DNA of 56,749 bases from NCBI RefSeq assembly GCF_000982415.1, contig NZ_LANI01000027.1, forward strand, positions 1-56,749, given 5' to 3'. Positions 8,348 through 18,184 of this stretch are shown here, in pieces (the stretch's first letter is position 1; every line of letters starts with the position of its first letter). Under the pieces are notes generated by a model. It had not been told where the DNA came from. It made no database searches and saw nothing but the letters and a program-made list of their open reading frames with translations. Both the position numbers and the translations under genes were made by a program. The DNA is from Kiloniella litopenaei (GTDB lineage Bacteria > Pseudomonadota > Alphaproteobacteria > Kiloniellales > Kiloniellaceae).

Positions 8348-9412
8348 GTGAACAGTTTTGATATTATCGGCCCGTGCATCCGGCTTTTACCGGCTGAGAC
8401 GGCACACAATTTTACCTTGTGGTGTCTTAAACATGGTCTTGCCACATCACAAAAAACGATTGCTGATCCTGCTCTGAAGACATCTGTTTGGGGGCTAGAT
8501 TTTCCTAATCCTTTGGGGCTGGCCGCAGGTTTTGATAAGAATGCAGAAGCTGTGGAGCCGATGCTTGAGTTCGGTCTGGGTTTTACCGAGGTCGGCTCTA
8601 TTACGCCTCTGGCTCAGCCGGGAAATCCTAAACCCAGAGTGTTCCGCTTAACTGATGATAAGGCTGTTATTAACCGAATGGGTTTTAATAATGGCGGAAT
8701 GGAAGCTGCTGAGGACAAGCTGATCCGACTTCGTCAGAAAAAGCTTTCAGGTTTGCTTGGTGTTAATCTGGGGAAAAATAAAAACACCGAGACTGCTCTT
8801 GAGGATTACCAGAAGGGTGCAAGAAAACTCGCACGCTATGCAGACTATATGGTGATCAATGTATCGTCGCCAAATACTCCGGGCTTGCGAGCTCTACAGG
8901 GGCGTGAAGAGCTGGAGATATTGATTTCTGGCGTACAGGATGTATTGGCCACGACATTGGGCGATAAAGCACCGCCATTGGTGTTAAAGATCGCCCCGGA
9001 CCTGACCGAAGAAGACAAGCGAGACATCGCAGGGGTCGCGTTGGATCTTTCGCTAGATGGTTTAACGGTAACAAACACAACAATTGAACGCCCTGAAAGC
9101 CTCAAAAGTTTACATCGTACCGAAGTTGGCGGCTTGAGTGGTGCGCCTCTTTTTGAAGCCTCAACAGAAGTTTTGAGGGATATGTACCAATTAACAGGCG
9201 GCAAAATTCCATTGATTGGTGTTGGCGGTGTCGCCAATGGTCGTCAAGCCTATGCAAAAATAAGAGCAGGAGCTTCATTGGTGCAGCTATATTCTGCGCT
9301 TGTTTATGGTGGACCGCCTCTTATTCCCCAGATTCTCAAAGAACTGATTACCTTGCTTCAGCAGGATGGTTTTAGTTCAGTTGCCGAAGCCGTGGGGGCG
9401 GATCACAAATAA
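8348..9412 (+). CDS. pyrD: Dihydroorotate dehydrogenase (quinone), class 2
   Basis: Oxidises dihydroorotate to orotate in pyrimidine synthesis, passing electrons through FMN to membrane quinone. The 354 residues include the class 2 N-terminal helical extension (FDIIGPCIRLLPAETAHNF) that docks to the membrane. FMN/substrate motifs: LAAGFDKNAE (58-67), NRMGFNNGG (109-117) and the catalytic serine in NVSSPNTPGLR (171-181). IGVGGVANGRQAYAKIRAGASLVQLYSALVYGGP closes the barrel. The start is GTG at 8348 with AGGAG 7 nt upstream. It converges with the ArsC-like gene, leaving only 10 bp between stops. Confidence 0.97.
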   Translation: MNSFDIIGPCIRLLPAETAHNFTLWCLKHGLATSQKTIADPALKTSVWGLDFPNPLGLAAGFDKNAEAVEPMLEFGLGFTEVGSITPLAQPGNPKPRVFRLTDDKAVINRMGFNNGGMEAAEDKLIRLRQKKLSGLLGVNLGKNKNTETALEDYQKGARKLARYADYMVINVSSPNTPGLRALQGREELEILISGVQDVLATTLGDKAPPLVLKIAPDLTEEDKRDIAGVALDLSLDGLTVTNTTIERPESLKSLHRTEVGGLSGAPLFEASTEVLRDMYQLTGGKIPLIGVGGVANGRQAYAKIRAGASLVQLYSALVYGGPPLIPQILKELITLLQQDGFSSVAEAVGADHK

Positions 9413-9422
9413 ATTTCCCGCC

Positions 9423-9770
9423 TTATAGGATTTCCAATACTGATTCTGGTGGTCTGCCAATTCTAGCACCCTTGGAGCTGATGACAATCGGACGTTCGAT
9501 TAGGATCGGATGTTCTATCATGGCCTTGATAAGGTTTTCATCATTTAAGCCGGTGTCCGAGAGGTTGAGTTCTTTATAAATTTTTTCCCCTTTTCTCAGC
9601 AGATCGCGTGGGGCCATTTCTAACTGCTGTAGAATATCTTTGAGCTGGCTTTCAGTGATTGCGCCTTTTAGGTATTCTATAATTGTTACTTCGCAGCCTT
9701 GATCTTCGAGAATGTTAAGAGTTTGACGAGATTTACTACAACGAGAATTGTGAAGAATTTTAACCATCAT
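9423..9770 (-). CDS. arsC: ArsC-family arsenate reductase-like protein
   Basis: 115 residues with the thioredoxin-fold ArsC/Spx layout. The N-terminal NSRCSKSR carries the nucleophilic Cys11, and the middle (RDLLRKGEKIYKELNL) and C-terminal motif IERPIVISSKGARIGRPPE match glutaredoxin-dependent arsenate reductases. No arsenic operon (arsR, arsB, acr3) is nearby, so a housekeeping role or a YffB-like activity is possible; reading cannot decide. It starts at one of two adjacent ATGs (9770 or 9767). Confidence 0.85.
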   Translation of the reverse strand: MMVKILHNSRCSKSRQTLNILEDQGCEVTIIEYLKGAITESQLKDILQQLEMAPRDLLRKGEKIYKELNLSDTGLNDENLIKAMIEHPILIERPIVISSKGARIGRPPESVLEIL

Positions 9771-9903
9771 GTCAGGCCGGCCATCTTATATAGTTGGAAA
9801 AGATAATTGAAATCTGTCAGATTATGAGTGTTTTGTTAAGTCTCTCTCAAGAACCTTGTGTCATTGATTATCTTATTCGTTAGATTTAGTCGAAATAAAA
9901 TTT

Positions 9904-11214
9904 ATGCCTCTGTTACATCATCTATTCTTTATTACAATCTATTGTGGCCTTGCGCTTATTGCCGTCCTTTTTGGGCCTAGCTACATTCCCGATCTACAGA
10001 CAGGTGGTGCCATGTTGCTGGGATTGTGGATATTTCTGGCAGGTGTTGTGCTCCATGAAATTATAACGCGTCGGGCAAATGATGAAGAAACAACAGCAAA
10101 GCTTGAAACGCTTCACCATAATCAGGCTGTTTTACGCGATCGTATTTCCTGGACCCGTCGAGAGATAAAAGGGATGGCCGAAGCTTTTGAGGCGGCAGGT
10201 CAATCCAGCAAATTGAGTGAAGAACAGAATATCATTAATGATGCCTTGTCCGAGGTTAACCTGCTCAAGACACTTATGCCCAGATTGACAGACCCTTATC
10301 TTGGGTTATTCGATGATGAAGAAAGCTCTCAGTTTAAAGAACCTGAGAGACCAGAAGTTGTTGGGCAAAAGAGACAGGCGACCAAAAGTGATTTTCTGGA
10401 CGATTTCAGAAATGAACGATCGTTGAGGGCCAGACAAAAGACAGTAGCTACAAACGCGACAAAAGAAGAAGTTTCGGTATTAAGTGACCTGAGCGAGACA
10501 GAAGTCCTTTCAATTGTAAGGCGTTCATTACGCGATGATCGCATTGATATGTTTTTACAGCCGGTTGTTGCTTTGCCTCAGCGTAAAAGAAAGTTTTATG
10601 AGTGCTTTTCCCGCTTGAGAACGACAAACGGACAGGTCATTGAGCCCGGACAGTATGTATCTATCGCCACACGAGCAGGATTAATAACAGCAATAGATAA
10701 TATGTTGTTATTCCGTTGTGTGCAGATTATCCGAAAGATTCTCCGTTCTGGGGAAGATGTCTCTTTCTTTGTAAACTTGTCATCTCATACCTTGAAGGAT
10801 CAGGACTTTTTTGATGATTTTGTCGATTTTGTCCGGGGGAATATCGAAATTGCACCCCATCTGATCATTGAAGTTGGGCAAGATGAATTTTTGGATTTAA
10901 AAGCCAGTGAACTATTAAGCCTTGAAAGGCTGATAGGTCATGGTTGTCGCTTGTCCCTTGATCGAATGAAAACCCTGGATATGGATCTGAAGGCCTTGGC
11001 AGCTGGCCGTATTAGATTTCTAAAAATAGAAGGCTGGCTCTTTTCGCAGGATAGAAACAAGACAAAGAAATTTTTACACGATGTGAGAAGTCTGCCTATA
11101 GAATTGGTCGTTGAAAAAATTGAAACAGAAGATGCCCTTGTTCAGGTTCTCGATCAGGATGTCGCCTATGGTCAAGGATACCTTTTTGGAGAACCACGAC
11201 CTGCAAAGCCATAA
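9904..11214 (+). CDS. Membrane-anchored degenerate EAL protein, TipF-like
   Basis: 436 residues: two membrane helices (about 5-23 and 36-53), a charged coiled-coil (60-125), a linker, then an EAL domain (about 205-430). EAL domains hydrolyse or bind cyclic di-GMP. Visible family positions: Glu233 (YECF instead of EAL), Asn291, Glu323, Asp353, Lys374, Glu404 and Gln424 are kept. The metal-binding DDFGTG loop is DRMKTL, with Arg354 in place of the second Asp, so phosphodiesterase activity is doubtful and c-di-GMP sensing more likely. TM + coiled-coil + degenerate EAL is the architecture of Caulobacter TipF, which recruits the flagellum at the pole. Adjacency to the TIGR01459 HAD gene fits the alphaproteobacterial tipF context as I recall it. 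Confidence 0.7.
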   Translation: MPLLHHLFFITIYCGLALIAVLFGPSYIPDLQTGGAMLLGLWIFLAGVVLHEIITRRANDEETTAKLETLHHNQAVLRDRISWTRREIKGMAEAFEAAGQSSKLSEEQNIINDALSEVNLLKTLMPRLTDPYLGLFDDEESSQFKEPERPEVVGQKRQATKSDFLDDFRNERSLRARQKTVATNATKEEVSVLSDLSETEVLSIVRRSLRDDRIDMFLQPVVALPQRKRKFYECFSRLRTTNGQVIEPGQYVSIATRAGLITAIDNMLLFRCVQIIRKILRSGEDVSFFVNLSSHTLKDQDFFDDFVDFVRGNIEIAPHLIIEVGQDEFLDLKASELLSLERLIGHGCRLSLDRMKTLDMDLKALAAGRIRFLKIEGWLFSQDRNKTKKFLHDVRSLPIELVVEKIETEDALVQVLDQDVAYGQGYLFGEPRPAKP

Positions 11215-11385
11215 ATTGATTAAACCGTAATCAAGAGATGCCTATCTGTAAAAGATGCCTGCGTATAAAATGTGATGATATATAAGACCATTTTGACGAA
11301 GCGGTGACTAATGCTTTGCAAGTCATAGAGCTTGTGGCACAAGAAGTCTCTCTTTTTTTATCCGTTACATTTGCAGGAACTTCTT

Positions 11386-12270
11386 ATGTCAGCCACACCT
11401 CGTACAATCCCGCTTTTATCAGGGGTTTCCGAAATCATTGATAATTACGATGGATTTGTTGTCGATTTGTGGGGGGTGATGCATGACGGGTTAGAAGCTT
11501 TTCCCGATGCAGTGACTGCACTTCAGAAAATAAGAAAAGCTGGAAAAAGGATCGTTATTCTGTCCAATGCACCCAGACGTGCTGAATCCGTCACTGTTAG
11601 AAATGAAGAGTTGGGGATTGCCCGTGATCTTGCGGATGCGGTTCTTTCATCTGGTGAAGTCACATGGCGTAATCTGAAAGAACGGACACTTCCTTTTTAC
11701 CAAAAGCTTGGAAAGAATGCCTTTCTGATTGGCCCCGAAAGAGATCTTGGCATGAAAGAAGGCTTGGATTTTAATTTTGTTGATGACATTGGTGGCGCTG
11801 ATTTCATTATGCTGACCGGTATTTGGGATCCCGAGGATAAGGTCGAGCGTTATGATTACTTGTTAAAGCCCGCGCTCGAACGCAAGTTACCAATGGTTTG
11901 CGCCAATCCTGATCTGGAAGTTATCCGGGGGGGCAAGCGCGAACTTTGTGCCGGTGCTGTGGCTCATCATTACGAAGATATGGGTGGGGAAGTACAGTAT
12001 CACGGCAAACCCTATCAGGATATTTACAAGGAATGCATGAAGCTGGTTGGCATCAAGGACGGCTCACGTGTTCTTGCTGTGGGGGATTCATTGCGTACAG
12101 ATATTACAGGTGCAAATGCGGCAGGTATCCATGGTTTGTTCATCGCCGGCGGGATTCATTCGGATGACCTCAATGGTCTAAACTCTCCGACAGATATGTT
12201 AAAGCTTGTTAGCTTATGCAATCGTTATGATCAGTACCCGGTTGCTGCCATGCCTATTTTCAAATGGTAA
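11386..12270 (+). CDS. HAD-superfamily class IIA hydrolase (TIGR01459 type)
   Basis: 294 residues from the ATG at 11386 (GCAGGA upstream); the longer frame from 11332 adds an unlikely N-terminus. Class IIA HAD phosphatase: nucleophile motif GFVVDLWGVMHDG with Asp27 and Asp34, then the Ser motif ILSNAPRR, and the closing acidic motif VGDSLRTDITGANAAG with KPYQDIY upstream. CANPDLEVIRGG is the cap region typical of NagD/TIGR01459 proteins. The substrate is unknown. It follows the TipF-like gene on the same strand with about 170 bp between. Confidence 0.9.
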   Translation: MSATPRTIPLLSGVSEIIDNYDGFVVDLWGVMHDGLEAFPDAVTALQKIRKAGKRIVILSNAPRRAESVTVRNEELGIARDLADAVLSSGEVTWRNLKERTLPFYQKLGKNAFLIGPERDLGMKEGLDFNFVDDIGGADFIMLTGIWDPEDKVERYDYLLKPALERKLPMVCANPDLEVIRGGKRELCAGAVAHHYEDMGGEVQYHGKPYQDIYKECMKLVGIKDGSRVLAVGDSLRTDITGANAAGIHGLFIAGGIHSDDLNGLNSPTDMLKLVSLCNRYDQYPVAAMPIFKW

Positions 12271-12290
12271 GATGACGAATTAATTCTTGT

Positions 12291-13241
12291 TCAGGGTCTG
12301 GGTGGTCTTTCGCCCGGCTTTGGTCTCGAATGATTTTTTTGGTGGTGGTTTCTGGGACCACTACCCCTTCTTTTCTGGAAGCTTTTATCGGGAATGCCGC
12401 GGAACTTGCGTGGTATAAAGGGGTATTCACTGGTGAGGAAGTATGCATATGTGCCTTCGGGGTATTCCGGTGTCACACAAAAGCGCCCGTTGCATTCGTC
12501 AAGATCTCCAAAGCCCCGTCGGTATTCATAGTCTTGAATAAAACTGCCATCATGTCGTCCACCGGGGCCTCCGTTCCGTGTGCCAGTTTTCAGTTTGTAA
12601 CTGGATGCCAGTGGCATAATGGGACTCTGAGTTTGAGTCGGATCTTTGTAACCGTACAGGACATATATGGGAAAGCCATCCGCAGCATATCCGATCACAG
12701 ATGAATGCTGATTGTCTGACCAGTTACGTATCAAGCCAGTGGGCAAGCCGTGATAATGATAGGCACCATTTGGCTGGACATGAGCATTATTTTTATCCAG
12801 CCCCAAATCTATTTTCCCAGACATCGCTTCATATTGCCATCCAGAGTGCCGGTCCCGTTGCCAAAACTCATTTGCAGCTGGATCGAAAGGGATACCATTT
12901 ATGGCGACGCCGAAACTGTTAAACCCAACATCTGTTATGTGTGAAGCTTCTTTGGGGTGCATTGGAACCCGAAACAGATGGTTCTGTGATTGAATGGTGT
13001 TGGGATTCCTGCGATTGGGGAAGTTACCTGTACGATGATCAGGAATGCCATTTGCTGAAATGTAACGATATTTCCCGCGTATGTTAATGTCGACCTGATT
13101 GTGAACGGCCCAAGCACTTTGTGTCCTTAATCCTATAAAACCCGCGGCAGGTAAAACGCCCATCAATGTCATAAATCGTCGTCGTTCTTGCCTTTTATCT
13201 TCGGAAATATTTGTGGCAGAGCTTTTTGGGCTTTTGTACAT
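12291..13241 (-). CDS. Tat-exported YHYH domain protein
   Basis: 316 residues. A twin-arginine signal (RRRFMTLMGVLPAAGF, from about 20) ends at the likely AWA|VHN cleavage near 45. The mature protein carries the family-defining YHYH at 161-164 within AHVQPNGAYHYHGLPTGL, followed by GYAADGFPIYVLYGY and a late Cys pair (DLDECNGRFCVTPEYPEGTYAYF). YHYH proteins are secreted and their function is not established; the His cluster suggests metal binding. The C-terminal ~25 residues are an Arg/Pro-rich tail (RPKPGERPPRP). Tat rather than Sec export suggests folding or cofactor loading before export. It converges with the HAD gene. Confidence 0.85.
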   Translation of the reverse strand: MYKSPKSSATNISEDKRQERRRFMTLMGVLPAAGFIGLRTQSAWAVHNQVDINIRGKYRYISANGIPDHRTGNFPNRRNPNTIQSQNHLFRVPMHPKEASHITDVGFNSFGVAINGIPFDPAANEFWQRDRHSGWQYEAMSGKIDLGLDKNNAHVQPNGAYHYHGLPTGLIRNWSDNQHSSVIGYAADGFPIYVLYGYKDPTQTQSPIMPLASSYKLKTGTRNGGPGGRHDGSFIQDYEYRRGFGDLDECNGRFCVTPEYPEGTYAYFLTSEYPFIPRKFRGIPDKSFQKRRGSGPRNHHQKNHSRPKPGERPPRP

Positions 13242-13537
13242 TTTATTGTTCCTGGGGTTCGGGGCCCGTAATTACCTGTGGGTGCAAGTATAACGTTACA
13301 ACACGTGATTTCTGTCGAAAATTCTTTGTAAAAAAATTCACATCTGCAATTTTGCTGAATTGGCTCTGCTTTATTAGGCTTTTCACAGAGCATAGACTCG
13401 TTTCGAAAAAGCTGGTTATATTGCGCTGCAAAAATATTCTGTTTTAGGATCGTCCATTATTTCGGGGATATCCGATAACAAGAACAGTTATAATAATAAA
13501 GCCGGGGCGAGATCCTGAAAGCTAGGAGGGACGTTGA

Positions 13538-15682
13538 ATGTCTGATTTTCCCAAAAAAACAATCGCGGACTGGGAAGGGCTTGTTGAAAAAGAACTTCGT
13601 GGGAAGAAAAGCGATAGCCTGAATTGGGAAACTCCCGAAGGTATTGTGGTAAAGCCGATCTATACAGAAGAAGATCTTGAAGATCTGGATACCATGGGAA
13701 CCTTGCCGGGCTTTGCACCGTTTTTGCGTGGTCCTCGGGGCAGTATGTATGCTGCGCGCCCCTGGACCGTACGCCAATACGCAGGTTTTTCAACAGCTGA
13801 AGAATCCAATGCTTTCTATCGCCGGAACCTTGCCGCAGGGCAAAAGGGGCTTTCAGTCGCTTTCGATCTTGCAACGCACAGAGGATATGATTCTGATCAC
13901 CCGCGTGTGGTTGGGGATGTGGGTAAAGCGGGGGTTGCGATCGACTCTGTCGAGGATATGAAAGTTCTTTTTGATGGCATTCCGCTGGATCAAATGTCTG
14001 TTTCCATGACAATGAACGGTGCTGTGTTGCCTGTGCTTGCTGGCTATATTGTTGCCGCTGAAGAACAGGGGGTGAAACCAGAACAACTGTCTGGAACAAT
14101 CCAGAATGATGTGCTCAAGGAGTTCATGGTGCGGAATACCTATATTTTCCCGCCAACCCCTTCGATGCGGATTGTGTCTGATATTATCGGTTATACAGCC
14201 AAAAATATGCCGCGCTTTAACTCTATTTCGATTTCGGGTTACCATATGCAGGAAGCTGGCTCTACCTGTGTGCAAGAGCTTGCATTTACCATTGCTGACG
14301 GCCTTGAATATGTACGCACCGCGATTTCTAAAGGTCTGGACGTAGATGCGTTTGCGCCACGGCTTAGTTTCTTCTTCGCAATCGGCATGAACTTTTTTAT
14401 GGAAGCATCAAAGCTTCGGGCTGCACGTTTTCTGTGGTCTCATTATATGAAAAAGATGTTTGACCCGAAAGATACGAAGTCCTTGATGCTTCGGACCCAT
14501 TGCCAGACATCTGGTGTTTCTTTGACCGAGCAGGACCCCTATAACAATGTCATTCGGACAACTGTAGAGGCAATGGCTGCAGCTTTGGGAGGGACCCAGT
14601 CTCTGCATACCAATGCCTTGGATGAGGCTGTGGCTTTGCCAACGGATTTTTCCGCCCGGATAGCACGGAATACACAGCTGATCTTGCAAGAAGAAACAGG
14701 TATTACAAAGGTCGTTGATCCGCTCGCCGGAAGTTATTATGTGGAAAGTCTGACCGCGAGCTTGATTGAAGAAGCGCGGAAAATAATCGATGAAGTCGAA
14801 GAAATGGGCGGCATGACCAAGGCTGTTGAATCCGGCATGCCAAAACTTAGAATTGAAGAGTCTGCGGCGAAAAAGCAGGCACGTATTGATCGCGGTGAAG
14901 AAACTGTGGTTGGCGTTAATAAATATCGTCTCGAAAAAGAAGACGACATCGAGATCCTTGATATTGATAATACTGTCGTTAGAGAACAGCAGATTGCGCG
15001 ATTGAATGAAATTCGCAAGACCCGTGATAGCAAAGCCTGTGACGAAGCTCTTGCTGCTTTAACAAAGGCGGCAGAAGACGGTTCAGGTAATTTGCTTGAT
15101 CTTGCTGTTCAGGCGACGCGGTTACGCGCTACGGTTGGTGAAATTTCGGATGCGCTGGAAAAGGTGTATGGTCGTCACCGTGCTGTAAACAGGAGTATTT
15201 CCGGCGTGTATGGATCTGCATATGATGGCGATGATGATTTCGCTCGCATTCAGGGAGAAGTCGAAGCTTTTGCTGAACAAGAAGGTCGCCGTCCAAGAAT
15301 GCTTGTGGTGAAGTTAGGGCAGGACGGTCATGACCGCGGCGCGAAAGTCATTGCAACGGCCTTTGCTGACATCGGTTTTGATGTTGATGTCGGCCCGCTG
15401 TTCCAAACGCCGGAAGAGGGGGCGCAGCAGGCGATTGAAAATGATGTTCATGTTGTTGGCATTTCAACACAAGCCGCCGGTCACAAGACGCTGGTTCCAC
15501 AGCTGATTGCAGAGCTTAAGCGTCAGAAGGCTGATGATATTCTTGTCATTTGCGGGGGGGTGATACCTGCGCAGGATTATGATGCTCTTAAAAAAGCAGG
15601 CGTTTCTGCTGTGTACGGGCCAGGGAGTAATATTCCCTTGGCGGCACAGGAAATAATCGGCCTGTTGAACAAAAGAAGCTGA
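13538..15682 (+). CDS. mutA: Methylmalonyl-CoA mutase (single-chain)
   Basis: Adenosylcobalamin enzyme interconverting (R)-methylmalonyl-CoA and succinyl-CoA, the last step of propionyl-CoA use. The 714 residues equal the catalytic chain length. The N-terminal barrel is present ([77 protein letters not shown]). The C-terminal B12 domain has the base-off motif [12 protein letters not shown] with lower-ligand His598. A canonical AGGAGG (13524-13529) precedes the ATG. No mutB-like small subunit is nearby, so a homodimeric enzyme is likely. Its chaperone gene meaB lies 4.4 kb downstream on the same strand. Confidence 0.96.
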   Translation: MSDFPKKTIADWEGLVEKELRGKKSDSLNWETPEGIVVKPIYTEEDLEDLDTMGTLPGFAPFLRGPRGSMYAARPWTVRQYAGFSTAEESNAFYRRNLAAGQKGLSVAFDLATHRGYDSDHPRVVGDVGKAGVAIDSVEDMKVLFDGIPLDQMSVSMTMNGAVLPVLAGYIVAAEEQGVKPEQLSGTIQNDVLKEFMVRNTYIFPPTPSMRIVSDIIGYTAKNMPRFNSISISGYHMQEAGSTCVQELAFTIADGLEYVRTAISKGLDVDAFAPRLSFFFAIGMNFFMEASKLRAARFLWSHYMKKMFDPKDTKSLMLRTHCQTSGVSLTEQDPYNNVIRTTVEAMAAALGGTQSLHTNALDEAVALPTDFSARIARNTQLILQEETGITKVVDPLAGSYYVESLTASLIEEARKIIDEVEEMGGMTKAVESGMPKLRIEESAAKKQARIDRGEETVVGVNKYRLEKEDDIEILDIDNTVVREQQIARLNEIRKTRDSKACDEALAALTKAAEDGSGNLLDLAVQATRLRATVGEISDALEKVYGRHRAVNRSISGVYGSAYDGDDDFARIQGEVEAFAEQEGRRPRMLVVKLGQDGHDRGAKVIATAFADIGFDVDVGPLFQTPEEGAQQAIENDVHVVGISTQAAGHKTLVPQLIAELKRQKADDILVICGGVIPAQDYDALKKAGVSAVYGPGSNIPLAAQEIIGLLNKRS

Positions 15683-15707
15683 TTCGTAAAAAATATCTCA
15701 AAAAAAT

Positions 15708-15745
15708 GTCCAAGAAGGCCCTGATCTTAATGGTCTTTCTTGGAC
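15708..15745. other. Inverted repeat downstream of the mutase gene
   Basis: Nine-bp arms GTCCAAGAA / TTCTTGGAC with an imperfect inner extension, 25 bp after the mutase stop. No T-tract follows on +, so it may be an RNA-stability or partial termination element and not a full terminator. Confidence 0.45.
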
Positions 15746-15814
15746 TATGGGACTTTCCTGCCCTATTATCTCTCTCAGGCGATCGTAAATCGTGATTAAA
15801 CAGGGAGTGAGGGG

Positions 15815-18178
15815 ATGTCAGGTCATACCTGGATCACAAGAATTTTGGCGCTGTTCGGGGTGGCAGCATCAGGGGCATGGCTGTGGGTTTGTTACCAGTA
15901 TTTAAAAAATCAGGTCGGTCTGGATGTCATTGAAAGTATGGTCCCTCAGGAACAGGGGCAATTGCTTGCCGGAATTACACTGCCGCTTGTTCTTTTGTGG
16001 GCCATATTGCTTTTCATTCTAAGAGGTGCAGCGCTTTCCAATGAAACGCGCAGGCTGCTTGTGAAACTGGACAAGCTTACCTACCCCGATGATGAAGAGA
16101 ATACCCGCGTCAAAGATATTACGCGCCAGCTACAGGAACAGGCCGAAAGTCTGAATAGTGCGTCGGGTGAAGTTGAAAAGCGTCTGACGGGACTGATTAA
16201 CGCCTTCAAAGAACAAACAAAGCAGCTCACCGGTGCTGCTATTCGGGCATCTTCGCAAACAGAACAGATTCAGGAAACACTGGCCACCCAACAAAGTTCA
16301 CTCGAAGACGTTCATAATTCAATCCATTCCAGTCTGGAAAACGCACGTGAAGCGGTTAAGGAGCAGGTGACGGCGCTTGAAAGCTCTGGCGTGCGCAGTG
16401 AGGTTATGGCCGAGACGATTAGCAAGACATTGCGAGATTCTGTCGATGTTCTGGACGAGGCCGTGGAACGCACAATTGGGCGAACCGAAGATGCCAGCGA
16501 AATGTTGAAGCAGCAGGCCGAGGACATGGCTGCGGCTGGTACGACAGCAGAAGTGTGCAGTGAAACCATGCGCGAGAGTCTCAAGCAAGACCTCGAAACT
16601 TTGAAGTTGGTTCAGGATACGATTGATGCCGAGGGCGAAAAATTCAAGGGCTTGATAAAAGATCGTATCGGGGATGTAGAACAGCTTCTTGAAGGGGCGG
16701 GTGCTAAGGTTTCAGAACTTGGCGAAAGACTGTCCGGCGAAAATCAGGCGATGGAGCAACTGGTTGCTGAAATAGGGTACAAAGCCGTTTCACTGTCTGA
16801 TGCGATGCGGAAAGATGCGGAAGAAGTTCGAGAGCTTTTTGCCGATGTGGCCTTGCGTGCGGGGGAAATGAACGAACGTTTCCGAGTACAGGCGGGTGAG
16901 TTGGATAAAAGCGGCAAGGAAGTTGCTGATAATCTGGCACAGGTAACCAAAGATCTGGGCGAAGCTGTTTCAATGGCTGGCCGGGAAGAAGCGTCTCGAT
17001 TGACGGAAGCGACGGCACAGGCACAGGATACTTTGATTGCAGCCGCAGAAAAAATTCGTCCGGGGATTACCAGTCTGGAAGAATCATCTGAACGGCTCAG
17101 CGATCTTGCCGATGTTGTTATGGGCGGCTTGAGCGAGCATACCCGGGAGATTGGGCAAGTCAGCAAAAGTGCTCAGGAGAATGTCGAAGAGGCATCCAGA
17201 GCACTTAAAGACCAAACACGGCTTATGGAACTTGCCGCAGATAAGGCCGTGCGCCACACAACAGAAGTCGCCAAGGTGTTCCAGCTTCAGACACTGGCAC
17301 TTGCTGATGGATCAAGTGCCGCTAATCAGGCTGTGCAGGACCTTCGCCACGGTGTACACGAAGAATTGGATGCCTTTAAAACACTTTCTGATGATTTTAG
17401 TACTCTTTTGGAAGACGTTCGGACATCACTTGATGCCCGTACCGAAGCATTGAGCAAGGCATCGGATGAATCCCGTCAAACAGCTGATACCTTGAAGGAT
17501 CATGTTGATCAGCAAAGGGAGAAGCTTGCTGCTCTGGCAGAAGAATCCCTGAAACAGGTTGAGGATATTGGTGCTCGTGCCGAAAAGGCTGCATCAAGCT
17601 TGAAAGGTTCAGCGGACGGTGCTCTTAGAAGTGCGGAAAAACTGAGTGAGACCTTTGCGAAAGATAGCAATAAAGTCACGGAATTGCATGGCAAGGTATC
17701 ATCCCTTGCGGATGCCTTTGGGCAACAGGCACGTGATTTGGCCCATGCGTCAGAGGAAGCCACACGCCAGGCCTTGAAATTAAGGGAAGACCGCTCGGCA
17801 AATAAACGCGATGCTTTCTTGCGCGGGGCAACGATACTTATTGATGATCTCAATTCTTCGGCCATTGATTTAAATAAAATTTTGGACGAGGACTTGCCTG
17901 AAGAATATTGGAAACGATATCACAAGGGGGACCGCTCGATTTTTGCGCGGTCCATTCTAAAGAAAAAAGACCTTTACGATACACGTGAAGTGAAACGTTA
18001 TTTTGAGACAAATCAGACCTTCAGAAATCAGGTGAACCGTTATCTTGATCAGTTTGATAACCTGATGTCTCAGGCCCGTGAATGTGATAGCGAAGATGTT
18101 CTTTCTGCAACCTTTATGACTGCAGATGTTGGAAAGCTCTATGTCTTGCTCGCACGTTCTATTGGCCGCATGGAGTGA
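15815..18178 (+). CDS. Membrane-anchored long coiled-coil protein, TipN-like
   Basis: 787 residues. Two N-terminal membrane helices (about 8-27 and 51-70) are followed by about 580 residues of nearly pure heptad-type, Ala/Glu/Lys/Ser-rich coiled-coil (95-670). A compact conserved-looking C-terminal domain (675-787) contains LIDDLNSSAIDLNKIL, LPEEYWKRYHKGDRSIF and MTADVGKLYVLLARSIGR. This is the architecture of Caulobacter TipN, the new-pole landmark that orients division and positions TipF. The C-terminal GKxYVxLA motif also fits my memory of that family. There is no HAMP or methyl-accepting signalling hairpin, which argues against a chemoreceptor. It starts at 15815 after a GAGGGG sequence; the next gene starts 6 bp after its stop. 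Confidence 0.6.
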   Translation: MSGHTWITRILALFGVAASGAWLWVCYQYLKNQVGLDVIESMVPQEQGQLLAGITLPLVLLWAILLFILRGAALSNETRRLLVKLDKLTYPDDEENTRVKDITRQLQEQAESLNSASGEVEKRLTGLINAFKEQTKQLTGAAIRASSQTEQIQETLATQQSSLEDVHNSIHSSLENAREAVKEQVTALESSGVRSEVMAETISKTLRDSVDVLDEAVERTIGRTEDASEMLKQQAEDMAAAGTTAEVCSETMRESLKQDLETLKLVQDTIDAEGEKFKGLIKDRIGDVEQLLEGAGAKVSELGERLSGENQAMEQLVAEIGYKAVSLSDAMRKDAEEVRELFADVALRAGEMNERFRVQAGELDKSGKEVADNLAQVTKDLGEAVSMAGREEASRLTEATAQAQDTLIAAAEKIRPGITSLEESSERLSDLADVVMGGLSEHTREIGQVSKSAQENVEEASRALKDQTRLMELAADKAVRHTTEVAKVFQLQTLALADGSSAANQAVQDLRHGVHEELDAFKTLSDDFSTLLEDVRTSLDARTEALSKASDESRQTADTLKDHVDQQREKLAALAEESLKQVEDIGARAEKAASSLKGSADGALRSAEKLSETFAKDSNKVTELHGKVSSLADAFGQQARDLAHASEEATRQALKLREDRSANKRDAFLRGATILIDDLNSSAIDLNKILDEDLPEEYWKRYHKGDRSIFARSILKKKDLYDTREVKRYFETNQTFRNQVNRYLDQFDNLMSQARECDSEDVLSATFMTADVGKLYVLLARSIGRME

Positions 18179-18184
18179 TGATAT

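Noticed and set aside
8845-9237. 130-codon frame antisense to pyrD
   Set aside because: It lies wholly within a highly conserved enzyme gene and shows no protein features.
13242-13537. Cobalamin riboswitch upstream of the B12-dependent mutase
   Set aside because: I find no B12-box-like sequence or the expected multi-helix leader in the gap, and the AGGAGG site is open.
16312-17865. Several open frames antisense to the long coiled-coil gene
   Set aside because: The repetitive Glu/Ala/Lys codons of the coiled-coil open the opposite strand; no family pattern is seen.
15815-18178. Methyl-accepting chemotaxis protein
   Set aside because: The coiled-coil is much longer, lacks the conserved MCP hairpin tip and HAMP, and no che genes are nearby.
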